This document shows, piece by piece, positions 22,065 through 27,061 of a stretch of 27,061 bases of DNA. Positions within the stretch are counted from its first letter, which is position 1; every line of letters begins with the position of its first letter. The translations under genes were made by a program, and so were the position numbers. The notes beneath the pieces are model-generated. The model was given only the letters and a program-made list of their open reading frames with translations, was not told where the DNA came from and ran no database searches. Origin of the DNA: Thermoproteota archaeon (lineage in GTDB: Archaea > Korarchaeota > Korarchaeia > B14-G2); assembly GCA_003661385.1 (NCBI GenBank), contig QMWA01000006.1, positions 1 to 27,061 on the forward strand, given 5' to 3'.

Positions 22065-25025
22065 TTGAGTAGATTAGATAGGATGAGGTTTTATAGCCCG
22101 CATGCTGTAGAGGAGGAAGCTCAGAGGATTTGGAGCAGACTCGAAGTGTACGAGAAGCTCAGGAAGAGGGAAGGCAGAAAATTTTACTTCCTAGATGGGC
22201 CTCCATACCCATCTAGTGGGTCTCCACATCCAGGTACTGCATGGAACAAGGTGTTAAAAGACAGCATAATAAGGTACATGAGAGCTAGAGGATATCTGGT
22301 GAGGGACCAGCCTGGCTGGGATTGCCATGGGCTTCCCATAGAGGTTGCTGTTGAGAAGAAGCTCGGATTCAAGACAAAGAAGGATATCAGAGACTTTGGG
22401 ATAGATAGGTTCATCGATGAGTGTTGGAAGATGGTTTCTGAGAATGTTAAAAGTATGACAGCTCAGTTCAAGATGCTAGGAGTCTCTATGAACTGGGAAA
22501 AGCCATACATGACGCTGAATGACAGCTTCATAGAATCAGAGTGGTACGCCGTAAAGAGAGCTGCTGAGCAAGGGCTGTTAGAAGAGGGCATGAAAGTCGT
22601 GCACTGGTGTCCACGCTGTGAAACAGCGCTAGCAGAGCATGAGGTCTCAGAGTACAGGTACAAGAGAGATTACTCTATCTATGTTAAGTTCCCAGTAGTA
22701 GGTAGGGAAAGAGAGTACATAGTGATTTGGACGACTACGCCCTGGACTCTTCCAGCTAACGTAGCTGTGATGGTGCACCCAGATGAGGTTTATGTCAGAA
22801 CTAGGTACATGAACAGCACTCTAATACTCGCAAAAAAGAGGCTGGATGCAATAGAGCAGGAGCTTGGAGCCACGTTGGAGGTTATCGAGGAGCTTCCTGG
22901 AAGGAGTTTAGAGGGCTTAGAGTACAGGCCGCCACTACTTGATGAGGTAGACGCCCAGAAGGAGATAACAGGCGCCTACAAGGTGGTACTTAGCAGAGAG
23001 TACGTAACCATGGAAGAAGGCAGTGGCTGCGTGCATAGCGCACCAGGGCATGGAGAGGAGGACTTTGAGGTAGCTCACCTCAAGTATGGGATGCCGGTGC
23101 TTATGCTGGTTGATGATAGAGGGTTTTTCACAGAAAAGGCGGGAAAATACGCTGGAAAGAGCATATGGGATGCATCACATGAGATAGTGAAAGACTTAGA
23201 GGAGAGGGGGCTGCTGCTAGCTAGTGGATCCATAGTACACAGGTACCCGATATGCTGGAGGTGCAAGAGCGACCTGATTTTGAGAGCTACGAAGCAATGG
23301 TACATAAAGATGACTAAAATCGCTGAGAGGCTCAAGAAAGCTGGTGAAGTTGTCAAGTGGGTTCCAAGGTGGGGATGGGATAAGAGCATGCTAAGCATGC
23401 TAGAGGACATTAGAGACTGGGTTATATCAAGACAGAGGTTCTGGGGGACGCCGCTACCAATCTGGAGGTGTAGCAGCTGCAGATACTGGGAGGTCGTTGG
23501 GTCTAAGAGGGAACTTGAGAAGAAGGTAGGAGGAAAGCTTAAGCTGCCTAGTTTACATAGGCCATGGGTGGATACCGTTGTATACAGGTGTCCAAAATGC
23601 GGTGGAGAAATGAAGAGAGTACCAGATGTTCTAGATGTGTGGTTTGACTCGGGAGCAGCTTCATTTGCATCCCTAGGCTACCCAGAGGAGAAAAGCGAGT
23701 TCGAAAAGTGGTGGCCTGTCGACTTAGTCATAGAGGGACATGACCAGTTTAGAGGCTGGTTCTACTCCCTGCTCAGAGTGTCAGTGATAATGTTCGGGCA
23801 GCCACCATATCGTGCTGTCCTAGCACACGGATTTATGCTCGATGAAAAAGGCAGAGAGATGCATAAATCGCTTGGCAACTTCGTTGAGGTCTCCGAGATA
23901 GTGAGAAGAAGTGGAAGAGATCCGTTTAGGCTCTTTGTGCTCCAGAATACAACATGGAGTAATCTCAAGTTCATATGGAAGGAGCTAGAAGAAGCTAAGA
24001 GAAACCTTAACGTAATATGGAACATATATACATTCCTGCTGACAGCCATAGAGGCACTTAAAGACAGGATTTCGGTAGAGAAGCTTGCTGAGGAAGCTAA
24101 GCCAATCAAAAGCGAGGATAGATGGCTGCTTTCCAGGCTTAACAGCGTGATTTCAAGCGCCACAGAAAGTATGGATGAATATCAAGTCCATAACGCGCTC
24201 AGACAGCTCATTAACTTTGCAGTGGAAGATGTAAGCCACTTCTACATAAGGGTCATCAGAAGGAGGATATGGGGGGAGGAAGATGACATGGTTACAGCCC
24301 TTAAGCTGCTTTACAGAGTGCTTAAAGACTTAGCAGTGATGCTAGCGCCATTTGTGCCACACTTCGCTGAGATATCATATCAGAGAATAGTTAGGAAGGT
24401 TGAAGGAGATGGCATGAGAAGTGTGTGCCTTGAAGCATGGCCTACACCTGGAGACTACAGAGACCCAGAGCTTGAAAGACAAGTTGAGGTGTGTAGGGAA
24501 GTGATTGCGGCTGCTGCAGCGGCGAGAATGGAAGCTAAGCTAAAGCTGAGACAGCCTGTTGGAGAAGTTATCGTAGTTAGCGAGAGCAAAGAGGTCAGAG
24601 ATGCGCTTGAAAAGCTAAGGAGTATAGTGGAAAGGGAGGTGAATTGCTTTACGATGCGGATACTAGAAGAGCCTCCAATAATCGTGGGTACAGACTATGC
24701 TGTAGCAGAATTCTCACAAGGGAAAGTATATGTTAAGACTAGGCTAGAGAGGAGAGAGATAGAGGAAGGACTCTTCAGGGAAACCGTGAGAAGGCTTCAA
24801 AGCATGAGAAAAAGCATGGGGCTTAGGCGTGGAGTTGAAAGCATAAAGGTAGCTGTATGGAGCGATGATGAAGATTACCTTAAGGTCGTAGAAGCTAGAT
24901 CAGAGGAGCTTATGAAACTAGTGAATGCGGTATCAGTTAGCATAAAGGAGCCGGAAAAAGGCTTCAAGAGAGCCTCATTCGAGTACCTAGGTAGGAAGAT
25001 AGTAATTGGAGTACAGGAGGTGTGA
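22065..25025 (+). CDS. ileS: Isoleucyl-tRNA synthetase
   Basis: A class Ia synthetase charging tRNA-Ile. Using numbering from GTG 22056 (989 residues), the HIGH site reads SPHPGTAWNKVLKD (His58), the usual archaeal/eukaryotic HxGT form. The editing domain shows IVIWTTTPWTLPANVA and GSGCVHSAPGHGEEDFEVA. Cys pairs lie at HWCPRCE, CWRCK, CSSC and YRCPKCGG. VLDVWFDSGAASFASL and GHDQFRGWFYSLL are core motifs. The KMSKS loop reads EMHKSLGN (601-608), keeping the second Lys (604). The C-terminal anticodon-binding half is present. TTG 22065 is preferred as start because GAGGTGGT lies just upstream; GTG 22056 overlaps that site. The protein is slightly short for an archaeal IleRS. Confidence 0.97.
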   Translation: MSRLDRMRFYSPHAVEEEAQRIWSRLEVYEKLRKREGRKFYFLDGPPYPSSGSPHPGTAWNKVLKDSIIRYMRARGYLVRDQPGWDCHGLPIEVAVEKKLGFKTKKDIRDFGIDRFIDECWKMVSENVKSMTAQFKMLGVSMNWEKPYMTLNDSFIESEWYAVKRAAEQGLLEEGMKVVHWCPRCETALAEHEVSEYRYKRDYSIYVKFPVVGREREYIVIWTTTPWTLPANVAVMVHPDEVYVRTRYMNSTLILAKKRLDAIEQELGATLEVIEELPGRSLEGLEYRPPLLDEVDAQKEITGAYKVVLSREYVTMEEGSGCVHSAPGHGEEDFEVAHLKYGMPVLMLVDDRGFFTEKAGKYAGKSIWDASHEIVKDLEERGLLLASGSIVHRYPICWRCKSDLILRATKQWYIKMTKIAERLKKAGEVVKWVPRWGWDKSMLSMLEDIRDWVISRQRFWGTPLPIWRCSSCRYWEVVGSKRELEKKVGGKLKLPSLHRPWVDTVVYRCPKCGGEMKRVPDVLDVWFDSGAASFASLGYPEEKSEFEKWWPVDLVIEGHDQFRGWFYSLLRVSVIMFGQPPYRAVLAHGFMLDEKGREMHKSLGNFVEVSEIVRRSGRDPFRLFVLQNTTWSNLKFIWKELEEAKRNLNVIWNIYTFLLTAIEALKDRISVEKLAEEAKPIKSEDRWLLSRLNSVISSATESMDEYQVHNALRQLINFAVEDVSHFYIRVIRRRIWGEEDDMVTALKLLYRVLKDLAVMLAPFVPHFAEISYQRIVRKVEGDGMRSVCLEAWPTPGDYRDPELERQVEVCREVIAAAAAARMEAKLKLRQPVGEVIVVSESKEVRDALEKLRSIVEREVNCFTMRILEEPPIIVGTDYAVAEFSQGKVYVKTRLERREIEEGLFRETVRRLQSMRKSMGLRRGVESIKVAVWSDDEDYLKVVEARSEELMKLVNAVSVSIKEPEKGFKRASFEYLGRKIVIGVQEV

Positions 25026-25083
25026 GCCCCAGAAGCAACCAACATAAGCCCGCTCTCCCACACCTCCCGCTTTATCTCTAGTA

Positions 25084-25782
25084 TTATGCACTAGCTACCA
25101 CTGAAGGCACTGTAGTGACAGCTTTCTTGGCTAGTACGAGAACTAAGACAGTAGATAGCGATACGATAGCAAACAGGACTACATGTATGGCTAAGACTTT
25201 GAGCCGATTTGCTGACACCTCTCTCACCGAAGCCCTAGGTTTAGCTTGAGGAGCTAGACCTGGAGCATGTTTCGGCTGCAGAGTGTTATTGGCTGAGCTC
25301 TCAGCGAACTCGGTTAGCTCCTTACCCCCCCTCTCGGCAGCAGGCTGTAGAGGAACTTGCTGTAAAGGAGAAACTATCAGCCCAGCTATAATGGGGGTTA
25401 GCACACTGGCAACCAATATTGCTAGTGCTATTTCCTTAATACCCAAGAAGAATGGCGTGTAAACTCTTGACCTAGTTATGCGTATATTTGGTGAAAGCAG
25501 TATCAGCATAGATGGGAATTTCAGCCTGTATAGCTTTTTTCTCCCTCTTTCACCAGCTATGGATCTTGTTTTCTCAACTAGGCCGGCTTCGACCATCTTT
25601 TCTATGTGAAATGATACTGTGGATAGCGGTAGTTTTTCAGCCTTAGAGATCTCAGATGGACTCGTCTCCCTTATGAGCTGCTTGAGGATCCTTCTGGCAG
25701 TTGGGTTCGAGAGCACTTGAGCTATATTTGTTAACTCAGGGTCATCTATTGTCTTCACTAGAACTCTATCTTCTATTGACAT
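25084..25782 (-). CDS. Membrane-anchored ArsR-like winged-helix regulator
   Basis: A 232-residue protein. Residues ~15-95 are an ArsR/MarR-like winged helix (VLSNPTARRILKQLI, SPSEISKAEKLPLSTVSFHIEKMVEAGLVEK, wing GERGRKKLYRL). Two hydrophobic helices follow (~114-138 and ~194-218), separated by ~55 polar, Pro/Ala-rich residues that would face the outside if the DNA-binding domain is cytoplasmic. This suggests a sensor that binds DNA while held at the membrane; ligand and targets are unknown. ATG 25782 sits 26.5 bp after a TATA box, so the message should be leaderless. It lies between convergent ileS and the RPA gene, with 76 bp separating it from RPA upstream. Confidence 0.82.
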   Translation of the reverse strand: MSIEDRVLVKTIDDPELTNIAQVLSNPTARRILKQLIRETSPSEISKAEKLPLSTVSFHIEKMVEAGLVEKTRSIAGERGRKKLYRLKFPSMLILLSPNIRITRSRVYTPFFLGIKEIALAILVASVLTPIIAGLIVSPLQQVPLQPAAERGGKELTEFAESSANNTLQPKHAPGLAPQAKPRASVREVSANRLKVLAIHVVLFAIVSLSTVLVLVLAKKAVTTVPSVVASA

Positions 25783-25804
25783 GTTTTATGTCTTGTAGTG
25801 GAGG

Positions 25805-25812
25805 CTTATAAG
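25805..25812 (-). promoter_or_regulatory. TATA box of the membrane-anchored regulator
   Basis: The palindromic CTTATAAG (within GCTTATAAGC) is centred 26.5 bp before ATG 25782 on the minus strand, predicting a leaderless transcript. On the plus strand no gene lies within reach. Confidence 0.65.
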
Positions 25813-25858
25813 CTGAGTGAAAAGGTTCAGCATACTCTGTAGTTAATGGTGTAGCAAG

Positions 25859-27061
25859 TTAGAGCTGGCTGAGCTCGCTTATGATTTTCATGCACTCCTC
25901 TCTTACATCTGCCTCCTCTATTTCATCGCAGCGGACTATTATCTCCCCAGACTCTATGTCCTGCTTGACTAGCCCTCTGATTACTACCTCTCTGCCGAGC
26001 AGCTGTCTTCCTGAAAGTTCTACTGGGAATGCATCTGGGGGAAGCCCGTATTCCTCCAGCTTGCTCAGTATCTCGCTTTTAGACAGGCCAATTAGCCTTT
26101 CCACCTGCTCCCTATAGAGCAGAACCCTTGCTCTTCCTGTCCCATCGTCTATTACTATGGGGAGAACTAGAAGGATGTCAGAGTCCTCTCTTAGACCGCA
26201 TATCTGGCATCTAAGCTTACCATATTCTAGGGTCAGCTTCTGCCCGCAGTTTGTGCATAGGTGTATTATGCTTACTGAGTCTGATGCCTTGATTATAGTC
26301 CCTCTAATTTGATAGAAACCTTCAGCTAGCTGTGATATCATTCTCATTGGGTACTTGAGCTGTATAGCTTTCTCTAGTATGCTCTGAGGTATTGGAGACA
26401 GTTCTTCTGATATAAGCTCAATGCTGCTAGAGTCACCCAGCTGGAGGTACACCCCCCTAGAGTCTTCTCTAGTGTATGCGTTTACAATTCTTATAGTTGA
26501 AGAAGGAGGTACCAGCTGTATTTTCTTAGCGTTTTCACCCCATACTACTACGCGGATCATACCAGTATCATCCTCTACTATCATGTCTCCAACGTAGGAG
26601 AGTGACCCATCAGACCTTCGGAAGGTTCTCGTGCTGAATGCGTGTATTAGTCTGCAAGTCAGATTTACTCCTATTAAGCCAGGTGTAAGGTCTGCTATCT
26701 TGTAGTCTCTTGAGATTTGAGCTGCAGCCACCCCCTCTTCCCTGCCTATTACGACTATGCTCGATCTTGAACCTAGGTGTAGCTCCTTACCCCCATCTAT
26801 CGCCTGCTTTACCTTTACACCAAGCAGCTTTACGACGTCTCCTGGAGACAGGCCTTCTAGAAACCTAGTTGAGGAGTCCCAGAATACGGCTCTCACAGTT
26901 TCGCCTGCATCTCCGACTATGGCCCATCCTACTCTCCCGGTTCGGCCATCTGGCCTTGTAAACTCTCTCGGTGGGAATATTGAGAGAATCACTGCTTGTG
27001 TGTCGACATCAACCATACCTTCTTCGAGGTCAGATAGTGGATAGAAGTTTTCATCCGGCCT
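25859..27061 (-). CDS. Replication protein A, OB-fold ssDNA-binding subunit (start outside window)
   Basis: Binds single-stranded DNA in replication and repair. Three OB folds are visible, numbered from ATG 27016. OB1 is residues ~1-95 (REFTRPDGRTGRVGWAIVGD, VRAVFWD). OB2 is ~105-200 (YKIADLTPGLIGVN, RTFRRSDGSL, IRVVVWGENA). A third domain (~220-350) carries a four-Cys zinc ribbon (Cys254, Cys257, Cys270, Cys273). The frame stays open beyond ATG 27016 to the window edge. The 15 upstream codons end in LSDLEEG, which matches the start of the OB2 repeat (IADLTPG), so 27016 is internal and the gene is cut by the window. The type resembles euryarchaeal/deep-TACK RPA, not the short crenarchaeal SSB. 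Confidence 0.92.
   Translation of the reverse strand, partial: RPDENFYPLSDLEEGMVDVDTQAVILSIFPPREFTRPDGRTGRVGWAIVGDAGETVRAVFWDSSTRFLEGLSPGDVVKLLGVKVKQAIDGGKELHLGSRSSIVVIGREEGVAAAQISRDYKIADLTPGLIGVNLTCRLIHAFSTRTFRRSDGSLSYVGDMIVEDDTGMIRVVVWGENAKKIQLVPPSSTIRIVNAYTREDSRGVYLQLGDSSSIELISEELSPIPQSILEKAIQLKYPMRMISQLAEGFYQIRGTIIKASDSVSIIHLCTNCGQKLTLEYGKLRCQICGLREDSDILLVLPIVIDDGTGRARVLLYREQVERLIGLSKSEILSKLEEYGLPPDAFPVELSGRQLLGREVVIRGLVKQDIESGEIIVRCDEIEEADVREECMKIISELSQL

Noticed and set aside
1-27061. CRISPR arrays, insertion sequences, toxin-antitoxin or defence islands
   Set aside because: No regularly spaced repeats, terminal inverted repeats, transposase/integrase motifs or paired small toxin-like genes were seen; the content is mostly housekeeping.

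Overview
The window is a densely packed stretch of an archaeal chromosome. The evidence is: GatD/GatE (the archaea-specific Glu-tRNA(Gln) amidotransferase); an RPA-type single-stranded DNA-binding protein with three OB folds and a zinc ribbon; archaeal-type IleRS; a tRNA-Cys with a short intron at the canonical 37/38 position; TATA boxes about 26 bp upstream of ATGs with no room for a leader; and frequent TTG/GTG starts. The gene set and the mostly AGG/AGA arginine codons fit a TACK-like lineage (korarchaeal, bathyarchaeal or deep thermoproteal), but the sequence alone does not settle this. No CRISPR array, insertion sequence, integrase or phage gene was seen, and no gap without a gene exceeds about 200 bp.

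Layout. Positions 1-196 hold the 3' end of pyrE, converging on an inositol-monophosphatase-family gene (minus). Then come a divergent penicillin-acylase-like gene and a coupled winged-helix protein gene (plus, 1041-3796). A long minus-strand cluster follows, read from 13099 down to 3779: serS, gatD, gatE, eno, ppsA. It combines tRNA charging and amidation with the enolase/PEP synthase steps of glycolysis and gluconeogenesis. The plus strand then carries a molybdenum/tungsten cofactor cluster (moaB and two tandem moeA paralogues, 13181-16195), a small winged-helix gene, tRNA-Cys(GCA), and a VIT1/CCC1-like membrane transporter whose start lies 3 bases after the tRNA. A phosphodiesterase (minus) and a two-gene unknown cassette (plus) diverge from one symmetric TATA box at 17940. 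ThpR, a coiled-coil/winged-helix protein and a P-loop kinase-like protein follow. prs (minus) and ileS (plus) diverge from another near-palindromic TATA box, and ileS has an unusually long predicted leader. The right end has a membrane-anchored winged-helix regulator and an RPA gene that runs off the window.

Points that stand out. (1) gatD carries an in-frame UAG at 10777-10779 with full conservation on both sides, in a genome that uses UAG as an ordinary stop. (2) PEP synthase is 1108 residues because it has an extra, degenerate copy of its own ATP-binding domain at the N-terminus. (3) The two tandem MoeA proteins each lack a different conserved active-site element, which suggests a division of labour or an obligate heterodimer. 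(4) The penicillin-acylase-like protein has lost the canonical Ser-Asn and oxyanion Asn signatures. (5) Several divergent gene pairs share near-palindromic TATA elements. These are readings from sequence only; no alignments or searches were run.
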